Of a stretch of DNA of 64,000 nucleotides, positions 35,094-44,800 are shown one piece after another. Under the pieces are notes generated by a model. The model was given only the letters and a program-made list of their open reading frames with translations, ran no database searches and had not been told where the DNA came from. Position 1 is the stretch's first letter. Each line of letters opens with the position of its first letter. The position numbers were made by a program, and so were the translations under genes. This DNA comes from an uncultured Bacteroidia bacterium (GTDB taxonomy: Bacteria > Bacteroidota > Bacteroidia > Bacteroidales > UBA932): positions 1-64,000 of the forward strand of contig CADAND010000017.1 of assembly GCA_902789245.1 (NCBI GenBank), given 5' to 3'.

Positions 35094-36386
35094 TTATGAG
35101 TTGACTACTGATTCATACACTTTCTTGAGCTTCAGGGTGGCGTTGTTCCACTTCAGCGCATTCACTTCGTCGAATCCCTGGCGGTTGGCAAAATCCGACA
35201 GCGCCGGATACTGCAGCAGGGCATAGATGTCGTCGGCCATCGCATCCACGTCCCAGAAATCGACCTTGAGGGCGTATTTCAGCACCTCGGCTGCGCCGGA
35301 CTGGTGGGAGATGATGGACGGAACGTTGGAGCGCATGGCCTCCAACGGGGAGATGCCGAAAGGCTCGGAGACGGAAGGCATGATGTAGACGTCCGACAGG
35401 GCGAACATCTTCTGCACTTCCTGTCCGCGCAAGAAACCCGTGAAGTGGAAGCGGTCGGAGATGCCCAGCCGCGCCACCTGGCGGATCGCGCGGTTCATCA
35501 TGTCGCCGCTGCCGGCCATCACGAAACGCACGTTCTTGGTCCGCTTGAGGACCTTGGCCGCCGCTTCGATGAAATACTCGGGACCTTTCTGGAAGGTGAT
35601 ACGGCCCAGGAAGGTGACCACCTTGTCGCGGACGCCGCGGTCGACCTGGAGATTCTCCCGGCCGCTGAAGTCCACGGCATTGTGCACGGTCACGACCTTG
35701 GCCGGGTCGATGCCGTACTTGTTGATGACGATGTTGCGCGTGAGGTCGCTGACGGTCACCACACGGTCCGCCGCTTCCATGCCGCGCTTCTCGATGGAAT
35801 AGACACGGGAGTCCACCATATCGTCCGTGCCGCGGTCGAAGGACGTCGCGTGCACATGGACGACCAACGGCTTGCCGGACAGCTCCTTGGCGGCGATACC
35901 CGCCAGGTAGGTCAGCCAGTCGTGGGCGTGGATCACGTCGAACTCACCGGCATGCTGCATCGCAATCGTGCCGCCCACCTGGGCGTAGCGCGATACCTCC
36001 TCGAGGAGGTTGGCGCCGTACTTGCCGGAGAACTTGAATTTCTGCCCGAAGCCGACGGTGGTTTCCTTCGTCTGCTCGCGCTTCATTTTTTCGATGGCTT
36101 CGAAATACTCGTCCGGATCGACATAGGGGACGATGTTCGAATCCACATTGATGAATTTCACTTTGTTCAGGAATTCCTCGACCGTGTCGCTCACATGGTT
36201 CACGGCGACATCGCTCGCATTCAGGATGGTGGCGCAGCTCTGATCCTCGTCTCCCGACGCGGACGGCATCACGAAGAGCGTCTCGACGCCGTTGTGGGCG
36301 AGACCTTTCACGATACCCTCGCAGGCTGTACCAAGGCCACCGGCGATGTGAGGCGGGAATTCCCAGCCGAACATCAATACTTTCAT
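35094..36386 (-). CDS. GT4/GT5-like glycogen synthase
   Basis: A 430-residue GT-B glycosyltransferase. The N-terminus MKVLMFGWEFPPHIAGGLGT has the glycogen synthase GGLG loop, followed by IHAHDWLTYLAG. The C-terminal half has LGRITFQKGPEYFIEAA and the nucleotide-sugar site MPSVSEPFGISPLEAM with E-x7-E. Context, between a debranching enzyme and GH57, indicates glycogen chain elongation from a nucleotide-glucose donor. No ADP-glucose pyrophosphorylase gene is in the window, so the donor (UDP- or ADP-glucose) is open. Its ATG shares one base with the stop of the debranching enzyme gene. Confidence 0.88.
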   Translation of the reverse strand: MKVLMFGWEFPPHIAGGLGTACEGIVKGLAHNGVETLFVMPSASGDEDQSCATILNASDVAVNHVSDTVEEFLNKVKFINVDSNIVPYVDPDEYFEAIEKMKREQTKETTVGFGQKFKFSGKYGANLLEEVSRYAQVGGTIAMQHAGEFDVIHAHDWLTYLAGIAAKELSGKPLVVHVHATSFDRGTDDMVDSRVYSIEKRGMEAADRVVTVSDLTRNIVINKYGIDPAKVVTVHNAVDFSGRENLQVDRGVRDKVVTFLGRITFQKGPEYFIEAAAKVLKRTKNVRFVMAGSGDMMNRAIRQVARLGISDRFHFTGFLRGQEVQKMFALSDVYIMPSVSEPFGISPLEAMRSNVPSIISHQSGAAEVLKYALKVDFWDVDAMADDIYALLQYPALSDFANRQGFDEVNALKWNNATLKLKKVYESVVNS

Positions 36387-38326
36387 TACTTACCCTCCTT
36401 GTATTTTTCCAACATAAACTCGATGGTGAGGAGCGCCGCCGTACTGAGCGCGGACGAGATGGCGCCGTGCGGCTCGTGAGGGGGATCTCCGTCGTAAAGC
36501 TCGGAGAAGGCGCCGACACCGTGCTTGCTCAGGTCGGCGTAGAATCCCTCGATCAGCCACTCGGCCCGCTTCCAGAAGGCGGGGCCCTTGATTTTGAAAC
36601 TTATTTCCACATAGGGGCGGAGCAGGAACGGACGCGTGCTGCCGCCATGGTACGCGAGATCACGCTCGCGCTGGGGTCCTTCGTAAACACCCTTGTAGTA
36701 AGGGTCGCGCGGCGACAGGGTGCGCAGGCCGCGCGCCGTCACCAGCTCGTTGTCGATGATGCGCAGGATCGACGGGACAAGCGCCTCGTCCACCGGGGAA
36801 TTCGGGACGGCGATGGCGAAGAGCTGGTTCGGCCGGATCTGCATGTGCTGGCCCTCGTTGTCCACGTAGTCGGCCAGGCAGCCGTACTCGTCGTTCCAGA
36901 AGGTCGGCTGGTAGTTCGCTTTCACGAGGTCGCGGATGGCGGACCACTTCTCCACGAAGGTATTCTTCTTGGGGCCAAAGCGGGTCTCCATGTCCAGGGC
37001 GAAGCAGATCGCGTTGTACCAGAGGGCATTGGTCTCCACCTGGTAGCCGGCGCGCTCCGTCACGGCCCGGCCGTCGATGTAGGCGTTCATCCAGGACAGC
37101 GCCACGCCGTCCTTCTGGGCCCACAGCAGGCCGTTGGGCTGCATCGACACCTCGGAGCGCACGCCCGGGAGGTAGCTCTCGATGACGCCGCGCACGATGA
37201 TGCCGTAGTTCTTCCAGACCTTCTTCGGGTCCGCGCCGTAGTAGAGGTAGTCCTGCAGGGCCGTCACCAGGGCCAGCGGCGCCTCCACCTGGGTGGTGCG
37301 CATGAACAGGCGCTCTTGCTCGTCGGCAATCAGGTTGTCGAGGATCTCCTCAAACTGCTTCGGGTCGTTCAGACCGTAGAGCGTCAGGCCCGGCAGGGCC
37401 ATCAGCGTCTCGCGCAGCAGGCCCGTGTAGAGCCAGGAGTATCCGGCATTGATGCGCCGGCGGTTGTTATGGTTGGTGATCAGCGTGTCCGCACAGCGGC
37501 GCAGCTGATCCCGGTAGCTTGTGATTTCGCCGGCGCTCTTGACGCAGGCGTTGAAGCGGTGCTTGAACTCCGACGGGACCTCCTCCTGGATGGAAGCGGA
37601 GAAGACCAGCGACTCGCCAGGTTTGAGGCGCGCCTCAAACCAGCCGGGGACCAGCAGGTCCTCGCGGCAGTTGTAGCCGCGGCGATATTCGTCAGAGTAG
37701 GTCACGCCCTTGTTCCAGTAGGGATTCTGCACGAACGCGGCGCTCTTGTCGCTCACCTGCATGTTCAGGTCGGGGAAGCTCTCGTACAGGCAGTAGGACA
37801 CGCCGTTCGGGATCTCGGTCCCGGCGGTGTTGGCCTGCGGATTCTCTTCCGTGAGGGCGTGGATGTTGCGGAACGCCAGGAAAGGACGCAACTGCAGCGC
37901 CACCGGCGTCGGACTCTCCAGCAACTCGTATTTCACGAGGACCTGGTCGCGGTCCTGCGCCAGCACAATGCTCTTGCGAAAGAGGATTTCTCCCACCTTG
38001 TAGGTGATCTGCGGCACCGGGTCCGCACTGAAATCCACCACATACTTATGGCCGCGCGGCTCGTACATATCGCCGTAGCAATGGATGCCGAGGTTGAACT
38101 GCTTGCCATTCACGATCAGGGTTTCGTCCACATCCGACAGCAGCAGGAAACGGTCCCCGCCGAAACGGTCCAGCGTGACTGCCAGCAGGCCGTGGTAGCG
38201 GCGGGTGTTGCACGTGACGATGGACGTGTTGCAATAGGCGCCGGTCTTGTTCGCGCACAGGATCTCCCGCTTGAGCGAATAGGACAGATTGACCAGCTCG
38301 GACTTGTTGAACTTCAGAAAAGCCAT
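36386..38326 (-). CDS. Glycogen debranching enzyme (amylo-alpha-1,6-glucosidase type)
   Basis: A 646-residue cytoplasmic enzyme that removes alpha-1,6 branch residues. The N-terminal beta domain has NTRRYHGLLAVTLDRFGGDR and LSDVDETLIVNG (about residues 40-75). The C-terminal (alpha/alpha)6 barrel has NAGYSWLYTGLLRETLMALP, SWMNAYIDGRAVTERAGYQV and, near the end, YHGGSTRPFLLRPYVE. This two-domain layout is the bacterial/archaeal GDE type. It follows glgB after 10 bp and overlaps the synthase by 1 nt. Confidence 0.93.
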   Translation of the reverse strand: MAFLKFNKSELVNLSYSLKREILCANKTGAYCNTSIVTCNTRRYHGLLAVTLDRFGGDRFLLLSDVDETLIVNGKQFNLGIHCYGDMYEPRGHKYVVDFSADPVPQITYKVGEILFRKSIVLAQDRDQVLVKYELLESPTPVALQLRPFLAFRNIHALTEENPQANTAGTEIPNGVSYCLYESFPDLNMQVSDKSAAFVQNPYWNKGVTYSDEYRRGYNCREDLLVPGWFEARLKPGESLVFSASIQEEVPSEFKHRFNACVKSAGEITSYRDQLRRCADTLITNHNNRRRINAGYSWLYTGLLRETLMALPGLTLYGLNDPKQFEEILDNLIADEQERLFMRTTQVEAPLALVTALQDYLYYGADPKKVWKNYGIIVRGVIESYLPGVRSEVSMQPNGLLWAQKDGVALSWMNAYIDGRAVTERAGYQVETNALWYNAICFALDMETRFGPKKNTFVEKWSAIRDLVKANYQPTFWNDEYGCLADYVDNEGQHMQIRPNQLFAIAVPNSPVDEALVPSILRIIDNELVTARGLRTLSPRDPYYKGVYEGPQRERDLAYHGGSTRPFLLRPYVEISFKIKGPAFWKRAEWLIEGFYADLSKHGVGAFSELYDGDPPHEPHGAISSALSTAALLTIEFMLEKYKEGK

Positions 38327-38336
38327 ATCATCAGGT

Positions 38337-40304
38337 TTAATTTATTTTTTTCAACACCAGGGCTACCCGGGAGGGCAAATACAGCGACAGCCATCCGTCC
38401 ACGGTGGCATGGCGCTCATCCGGTCCCAGCCTCGAGAAACCCCCATATTCAGCTTCGTCGGAATTGAATGCCATCGCATACTCTCCGGCCGGTGCCTGAA
38501 AGCGGAAATCCTCAAAAGAGGCAGTCGGGTTGAAATTGTATGCAAAGATACTATTTCCCCGGCTGAAAATCAAGACTTTTCGCGCCTCGTCGACATACAG
38601 TTGGCGCAATTCGCCGGAGAGGATGCGCTCCCGTTTCACGTAGTGAATCATTTTCGCGTCGAAAGCCTGCAGCCCGCCGTAGCGGAGCCGCTTGTCGTCC
38701 GCGATGGACCAGAGCCGCCGCGCGTGCGCGAAGGACCAGCCGTTTCCCTCCCGCGGGAAGTCGATCCACTCGGGATGGCCGAACTCGTTTCCCATGAAAT
38801 TGAGGTAGCCTCCGCCGCAGGTCGTGAGGGTCACCAGGCGGATCATCTTGTGCAGCGCCACGCCGCGGTCCACGAGCAGGTTCTGCGAACCCTTCTCCAT
38901 GAACCAGTACATGTCCTTGTCGATCAGGCGGAAGATGATGGTCTTGTCGCCCACCAGGGCCTGGTCGTGGCACTCGGCATAGGAAATCGTGTGCTCGTCG
39001 GCGCGCTTGTTGGTCAGCTCCCACCAGATGGCGCCCATGCTCCACTGCTCGTCCGGGAGCTCCTTGATCCACTTGATCCAGTGGTCGGCGATGCCCATCG
39101 ACATCCGGAAATCGAAGCCCACGCCGCCCGCCTCGAAGGGGGCGGCGAGGCCAGGCATGCCGCTCACGTCCTCGGCGATCGTAATCGCCTCGGGGTCAAG
39201 CTCATGGATAAGCTGGTTGGCCAGGGCCAGATAGCTGACGGCGTTCTCGTCGACACCTTCGTTGAAGTAGCAGTCGTAGTTGCCGAAATCACGGCCCAGG
39301 CCGTGGTCCCAGTACATCATGCTCGTGACGCCGTCAAAGCGGAAGCCGTCAAGGTGATACTCCTCCATCCAGTACTTGCAGTTGGCGAGCAGGAAGTATT
39401 TCACTTCATCCTTGCCATAGTCGAAGCAGCGGGAATCCCAGGCCGGATGGTGCCCCTGGGGGCCTTTGTAGAAGTAGAGATCCTCGCGGCCGTCCAGCCT
39501 GGAGAGGCCCTCGGCCTCGTTGCTGACGGCGTGCGAGTGCACGATGTCCATGATCACGGCGATACCGCGGCGGTGGGCGTCGTCCACCAGCGCCTTGAAC
39601 TCCTCGGGCGTGCCGAAACGGGAACTCAGCGCGAAGAAGTTGGACACCTGGTAGCCGAAGGAGCCATAGTAGGGATGTTCCTGCAAAGCCATGATCTGCA
39701 GGACATTGTACCCGAGTTTGGCAACGCGCGGCAGCACGTCCCGCCGGAAATCTTCGAAGGTAGCCACCCGCTCCTGCTCGCCGCTCATGCCGATATGGCA
39801 CTCGTAGATCAGCGGATGCGGGCGCCTGCCCGGCTTGCGGCCGGTCCAACGGTACGGCTGGGGCGGCGCCCAGACCTGCGCCGAGAAAATCTTCGTCTCG
39901 GGATCCTGGACGACACGGGTCACGTAGGCGGGCAGGCGCTCGGCGGCGCCGCCCGGCCACTCAACCCAGAGCTTGTACAGCTCTCCGTGCTGCAGGAAGA
40001 GTTCCGGCAGGCGCAGCTCCCAGTTGCCCGAGCCGACGGGCTGGAAGGCATAGGCGTCCGTGCGTTTCCAGTTGTTGCACTCCCCGATCAGGAAGATCCG
40101 GGTGGCGTTGGGGGCCCATTCACGGATCACCCACTCCCCTTCCTCCTTGTGGAGCGGGTAGTAGATGTGGTTGTTGACCGCCGGACTCAGCGGGCCTTCG
40201 CCCGCCAGCTTGCGGCGGTCGGCCAGGATCCGCTCGTGGCGGGCGTCGATGGCGCCCCGCTGCGGCTCCAGCCAGGGATCGGTCTGGTAGATTTTCGGTA
40301 TCAT
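38337..40304 (-). CDS. glgB: 1,4-alpha-glucan branching enzyme
   Basis: Forms the alpha-1,6 branches of glycogen. The 655-residue protein has an N-terminal CBM48 module (VIREWAPNATRIFLIGECNN) and a GH13 barrel: DIVHSHAV (region I), GFRFDGVTSMMYWDHG (region II, nucleophile Asp near residue 323), IAEDVSGMPG (region III, acid Glu) and region IV near TISYAECHDQALVGDK. The pattern is the eukaryote-like GH13_8 branch. It overlaps xseB by 4 nt and opens the glycogen block of the operon. Confidence 0.95.
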   Translation of the reverse strand: MIPKIYQTDPWLEPQRGAIDARHERILADRRKLAGEGPLSPAVNNHIYYPLHKEEGEWVIREWAPNATRIFLIGECNNWKRTDAYAFQPVGSGNWELRLPELFLQHGELYKLWVEWPGGAAERLPAYVTRVVQDPETKIFSAQVWAPPQPYRWTGRKPGRRPHPLIYECHIGMSGEQERVATFEDFRRDVLPRVAKLGYNVLQIMALQEHPYYGSFGYQVSNFFALSSRFGTPEEFKALVDDAHRRGIAVIMDIVHSHAVSNEAEGLSRLDGREDLYFYKGPQGHHPAWDSRCFDYGKDEVKYFLLANCKYWMEEYHLDGFRFDGVTSMMYWDHGLGRDFGNYDCYFNEGVDENAVSYLALANQLIHELDPEAITIAEDVSGMPGLAAPFEAGGVGFDFRMSMGIADHWIKWIKELPDEQWSMGAIWWELTNKRADEHTISYAECHDQALVGDKTIIFRLIDKDMYWFMEKGSQNLLVDRGVALHKMIRLVTLTTCGGGYLNFMGNEFGHPEWIDFPREGNGWSFAHARRLWSIADDKRLRYGGLQAFDAKMIHYVKRERILSGELRQLYVDEARKVLIFSRGNSIFAYNFNPTASFEDFRFQAPAGEYAMAFNSDEAEYGGFSRLGPDERHATVDGWLSLYLPSRVALVLKKIN

Positions 40305-40480
40305 AGGCTCTCGGTTTTTTGTCTGACCGTGCGCAGGTACTCGCGGCAGCGGCCGATCAGTTCGTCCGACTGCCTGACCAGGCGCTCGATTTCGTCGAGC
40401 CCCGTTGCGGGGTCCTCCACGCGGGCGGCGATCTTTTCCAGTTCGGCGACCGCCTCGTTATAGTTGAATGGCTCTTTCAT
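40301..40480 (-). CDS. xseB: Exodeoxyribonuclease VII small subunit
   Basis: A 59-residue helical protein, MKEPFNYNEAVAELEKIAAR onward. It shows the XseB pattern (E-L-E-K-I-A, then LVRQSDELIGRCREYL) and multimerises on XseA to make the single-strand exonuclease. ATG 40480 is selected because it matches family starts; the upstream open frame is antisense-like. It overlaps xseA by 23 nt and glgB by 4 nt, tying DNA repair genes to the glycogen operon. Confidence 0.93.
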   Translation of the reverse strand: MKEPFNYNEAVAELEKIAARVEDPATGLDEIERLVRQSDELIGRCREYLRTVRQKTESL

Positions 40481-41561
40481 TTCTCTTTGTGGCAAAAAGC
40501 AGTTTAAATCTCGTACCCGCCGGTAACTGCCGGGCGGACTTGACGACGATCCCCCTGGCGTCCGTGACCAGGGTGTAGCCGCGCGAGAGCACATTTCGCG
40601 GGTCTGCCCCGCGGATCCGGTCTCCCAACGCAGAGAGGCGCTGCTCCATGGCGGCGAGGTGCGCCGCAAACGCCATCCGCAGGCGGTTGCCATAGGAACT
40701 GATGCGCTCATCCTCAGCCGCGAAGGCGTCGATGAAACGGTCCGCCAGGGCCGTGGGTGTCTTGACGGCATCGTAGGCCACCCGGTCCGCCACGTGCACG
40801 TCGCGGTCGTGACCGATGGCCGTATAGACCGGGATCGGGCAGTTCGCGATGGCGAAACCCAGGCCGTAATCGTCGAAGCAGGCCAGGTCGAGCGCCGACC
40901 CGCCGCCGCGCAGGATCAGCACGGCGTCGAAGGGCTCAGGGGCGCATTCCACGCGCTCCAGCGCGTCCACGATGCTCGCAGGAGCATCTTCCCCCTGCAT
41001 CGTCGCCTCAAAGAGCTCCGGCGCGAAGACGAAGCCGTACGCATTCTCCTCCAGGTGCCGCCGGAAATCGCCGTAGCCCGCCGCGTCCCGCGCGGAGATC
41101 ACCGCCAGGCGGTAAGGCAGCAGCGCCGGCTCCAGCTCCTGCTGCTTGTCCAGCAGGCCGTCCGCTTCCAGCTTCTCCAGGGTGCGTCGGCGCTGCAGTT
41201 CAGCGGCGCCGAGGGTGAAGCGCGGCTCGATCTCGTCGACCGTCAGCGACAGGCCGTAGAGCTCGCTGTAGCTCACCTGCACGCGCAGCAGCACCTCCAT
41301 GCCGGCGGCCAGCTCGCCGCCCGTGGCTTCGCGGAAATAAGCCCGTAGGGGCGCGAAGCGGCTCCTCCAGATCACGGCCTTGGCTTTTGCCACGATGCGG
41401 CCCTGCTCGCTCTGCGCGAGGTCCAGGTAGCAATGGCCGTTGGTCTTGGCCTGCAGGGAGGCGATTTCCGCCCGCAGCCAGACCCGCTCCGGAAAGGAAG
41501 ACTCGATCTCTTCCCGCAGCTGGGACTGCAATTCAAGCAGGTCTATGTACTCACGATCCAT
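40458..41561 (-). CDS. xseA: Exodeoxyribonuclease VII large subunit
   Basis: Catalytic subunit of the bidirectional single-strand DNA exonuclease. The 367-residue protein has the N-terminal OB fold (VWLRAEIASLQAKTNGHCYL, AKAKAVIWRSRF) and the catalytic core (LAVISARDAAGYGDFRRHL, ILRGGGSALDLACFDDYGLG, YTAIGHDRDVHVADRVAYDA). It is somewhat shorter than the 400-450 residues common elsewhere, mainly in the C-terminal coiled coil, as is usual in this phylum. ATG 41561 is chosen because a -7 box at 41569 rules out the upstream codon. It is the first gene of an eight-gene unit. Confidence 0.95.
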   Translation of the reverse strand: MDREYIDLLELQSQLREEIESSFPERVWLRAEIASLQAKTNGHCYLDLAQSEQGRIVAKAKAVIWRSRFAPLRAYFREATGGELAAGMEVLLRVQVSYSELYGLSLTVDEIEPRFTLGAAELQRRRTLEKLEADGLLDKQQELEPALLPYRLAVISARDAAGYGDFRRHLEENAYGFVFAPELFEATMQGEDAPASIVDALERVECAPEPFDAVLILRGGGSALDLACFDDYGLGFAIANCPIPVYTAIGHDRDVHVADRVAYDAVKTPTALADRFIDAFAAEDERISSYGNRLRMAFAAHLAAMEQRLSALGDRIRGADPRNVLSRGYTLVTDARGIVVKSARQLPAGTRFKLLFATKRNERAIQL

Positions 41562-41568
41562 ATCCCTA

Positions 41569-41576
41569 CAAAAATA
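41569..41576 (-). promoter_or_regulatory. -7 box of the xseA-glycogen-ribF operon
   Basis: TATTTTTG on the minus strand, 7 bp before the xseA ATG, implying an almost leaderless mRNA. There is no TTTG at 19-bp spacing. Confidence 0.45.
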
Positions 41577-41634
41577 GACACAAAATTCATATTCTCTAGC
41601 GGATTTTTCGTGCAGAAAATCCATAAAGAATTAC

Positions 41635-41642
41635 TATCTTTG
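41635..41642 (+). promoter_or_regulatory. -7 box of engB
   Basis: TATCTTTG, 23 bp before the ATG at 41666. It probably starts the plus-strand run engB-prs and onward. Confidence 0.55.
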
Positions 41643-41665
41643 TCTGATTTTTAGCGTTAGTTTGT

Positions 41666-42258
41666 ATGAAGATTTCCGAGGCCGTGTTTGCAGGCAGCAG
41701 CACCCGGATCTCACAGAAGCCCAAGCGTAGCTTGCCGGAGTTCGCCTTCATCGGAAGGTCCAATGTCGGTAAGTCCTCGCTCATCAACTCCCTGTGCGGG
41801 AACCGCAAGCTTGCCATGACCTCCTCCACCCCGGGCAAAACCAAGGTGGTCAACCACTTCCTCATCAACGACAGCTGGTACCTGGTGGACCTCCCCGGCT
41901 ACGGCTACGCCAAGATGGGGCAGAAGGGCCGCGAAGAGCTGGCCGCCGTGATTCGGGACTACATCCTGAACTCGCAAGAGATGGCCCTGCTCTTCGTCCT
42001 GATCGATTCGCGCCATGACATCGGCCGCATCGACCTCGACTTCCTGGCGGAGCTCGGCGAGCACGGGATTCCCTTCGCGCTGATCCTGACGAAGTGCGAC
42101 AAGCAGGGACCCAACGTGCTGGCGGCGCAGATCGAGCGGGACCGCGAGATCCTGCTGCAGCAGTGGGAGGAGCTCCCGCCCCTCTTCTGCAGCTCCTCGC
42201 AGACCCACCGGGGCAAAGAAGAAATACTTGATTACATCGGCAATATACTCAACACACT

Positions 42259-42262
<4 letters not shown>
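41666..42262 (+). CDS. engB: Ribosome biogenesis GTPase EngB (YihA/YsxC)
   Basis: A 198-residue TrmE-Era-class GTPase needed for 50S subunit maturation. G1 is GRSNVGKSSL (about residues 30-39), the G2 threonine lies in TSSTPGKTK, G3 is DLPGYGYAK, G4 is TKCDK and G5 is SSSQTHRG. It overlaps prs by 4 nt. Confidence 0.97.
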
Positions 42263-43230
<968 letters not shown>

Positions 43231-43236
43231 CCGACT

Positions 43237-43476
43237 ATGTGGCCCGTCTTCCTCGCCGTGCTCGTACTCGTCGGGCTCTGTGTCCTCGGACTCGGAGTCA
43301 ACATCCTCTTTTTCAAGAAAGAGTTCCCGAAATACGACGTCGGTTCCAACGAGGAGATGCGCAAACGCGGCATCCGCTGCTTCAAAGATGAGGATGCCGC
43401 CCTGCACGGCAAGCCCTGCCAGGGCCAGCAAAGCGACGCCTGCCGGGACTGCCAGTTTTTTAACCAACACGTTTAG
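43237..43476 (+). CDS. Small membrane protein with a four-cysteine tail
   Basis: A 79-residue protein. Residues 3-26 are one membrane segment (PVFLAVLVLVGLCVLGLGVNIL). The tail is soluble and carries Cys at about 48, 62, 69 and 72 (RCFK, KPCQG, ACRDC), a possible metal or Fe-S site. Similar short proteins, usually called membrane or secreted protein, sit near der in Bacteroidales. It lies 6 bp after prs and 3 bp before der. Function is unknown. Confidence 0.8.
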   Translation: MWPVFLAVLVLVGLCVLGLGVNILFFKKEFPKYDVGSNEEMRKRGIRCFKDEDAALHGKPCQGQQSDACRDCQFFNQHV

Positions 43477-43479
43477 CCT

Positions 43480-44787
43480 ATGAGTCTCGTAGCCATCGTC
43501 GGCCGGCCCAATGTCGGCAAATCCACCCTCTTCAACCGCCTGGTCGGCATGCGGCAGGCCATCGTTGACGACACCGCAGGCGTGACCCGCGACCGCCACT
43601 ACGGCCGCTGCGAATGGTGTGGCCGGGAGTTCTCCGTCGTGGATACCGGCGGCTACACCACCAACTCCGACGACGTCTTCGAGGCAGCCATCCGCTCGCA
43701 GGTCCAGATCGCCATCGACGAGGCGGACCTCGTCCTCTTCATGGTCGAGGCGGCCACCGGCATCACGGACTACGACGCCGAGATCGCGGACATCCTGCGC
43801 CGCAGCAAGAAGCCCGTCGTGCTCTGCGTGAACAAGGTGGACTCCGGCGAGAAAATGTTCGACTCTTACCAGTTCTACTCCCTCGGCCTCGGTGAGTTGT
43901 ACAGCATTTCCGCGGCCAACGGCAGCGGCACCGGCGACCTGCTGGACGCCGTGGTGGCCGCACTGCCCGAGGAAACGGAGCAGGAAGACCCGCACGCCGG
44001 GCTCCCCCGCATTGCCATCGTAGGCAAGCCGAACGTCGGCAAATCCTCGCTGACCAACGCCCTGCTCGGGCAGGAGCGCAACATCGTCACTCCCGTGGCG
44101 GGCACGACGCGCGACGCCATCGAGACCTACTACAACAAGTTCGGCCACGAGTTCATGCTCGTGGACACCGCCGGCATCCGCCGCAAGACCAAGGTCCACG
44201 AGGACCTGGAGTTCTACTCCGTGATGCGCTCCATCCGCGCCATCGAGCACGCCGACATCTGCATCCTGATGATCGACGCGACCTCCGGCATGGAGGCTCA
44301 GGACATGAACATCTTCAACCTCATCGTCAAGAACCGCAAGGGTTGCGTGGTCGTCGTGAACAAGTGGGACCTCTTCATCAAGGATTCCAACACGCTGCGC
44401 GACTACAGCGAGTCGCTCAAGGAGCGCCTGGCCCCGTTCAACGACATCCCCGTGATCTTCACCTCCGTCGTGAAGATGCAGCGCATCCAGGACGTGCTGG
44501 ATGCCGCCACGCAGGTGTACGCCAATTACTCGCAGAAGATCCCGACGGCCCGCCTCAACGAGGCGCTGCTGCCCGTGATCGAGGAAACGCCGCCCCCGGC
44601 ATGGAAGGGTAAGTACGTGAAGGTCAAATACATCACGCAGCTTCCGACCAGCTTCCCGGCCTTCGCTTTCTTCTGCAACCTTCCGCAATACATCAAGGAC
44701 CCTTACAAGCGCTTTCTGGAGAATCAGCTCCGCAAGCATTTCAACCTGACCGGCTGTCCCGTACAGATTTACTGCCGGCAGAAATAA
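43480..44787 (+). CDS. der: Ribosome biogenesis GTPase Der (EngA)
   Basis: A 435-residue double-GTPase required for 50S assembly. The first G domain has [10 protein letters not shown] near residue 8, DTGGY and NKVD. The second has [10 protein letters not shown] near residue 183, DTAGIRRK and NKWD. A C-terminal KH-like domain ends the protein ([20 protein letters not shown]). The tandem arrangement is unique to Der. It lies 3 bp after the small membrane protein gene, in the same direction as prs and kdgK. Confidence 0.98.
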   Translation: MSLVAIVGRPNVGKSTLFNRLVGMRQAIVDDTAGVTRDRHYGRCEWCGREFSVVDTGGYTTNSDDVFEAAIRSQVQIAIDEADLVLFMVEAATGITDYDAEIADILRRSKKPVVLCVNKVDSGEKMFDSYQFYSLGLGELYSISAANGSGTGDLLDAVVAALPEETEQEDPHAGLPRIAIVGKPNVGKSSLTNALLGQERNIVTPVAGTTRDAIETYYNKFGHEFMLVDTAGIRRKTKVHEDLEFYSVMRSIRAIEHADICILMIDATSGMEAQDMNIFNLIVKNRKGCVVVVNKWDLFIKDSNTLRDYSESLKERLAPFNDIPVIFTSVVKMQRIQDVLDAATQVYANYSQKIPTARLNEALLPVIEETPPPAWKGKYVKVKYITQLPTSFPAFAFFCNLPQYIKDPYKRFLENQLRKHFNLTGCPVQIYCRQK

Positions 44788-44800
44788 CCTCAATACAACC

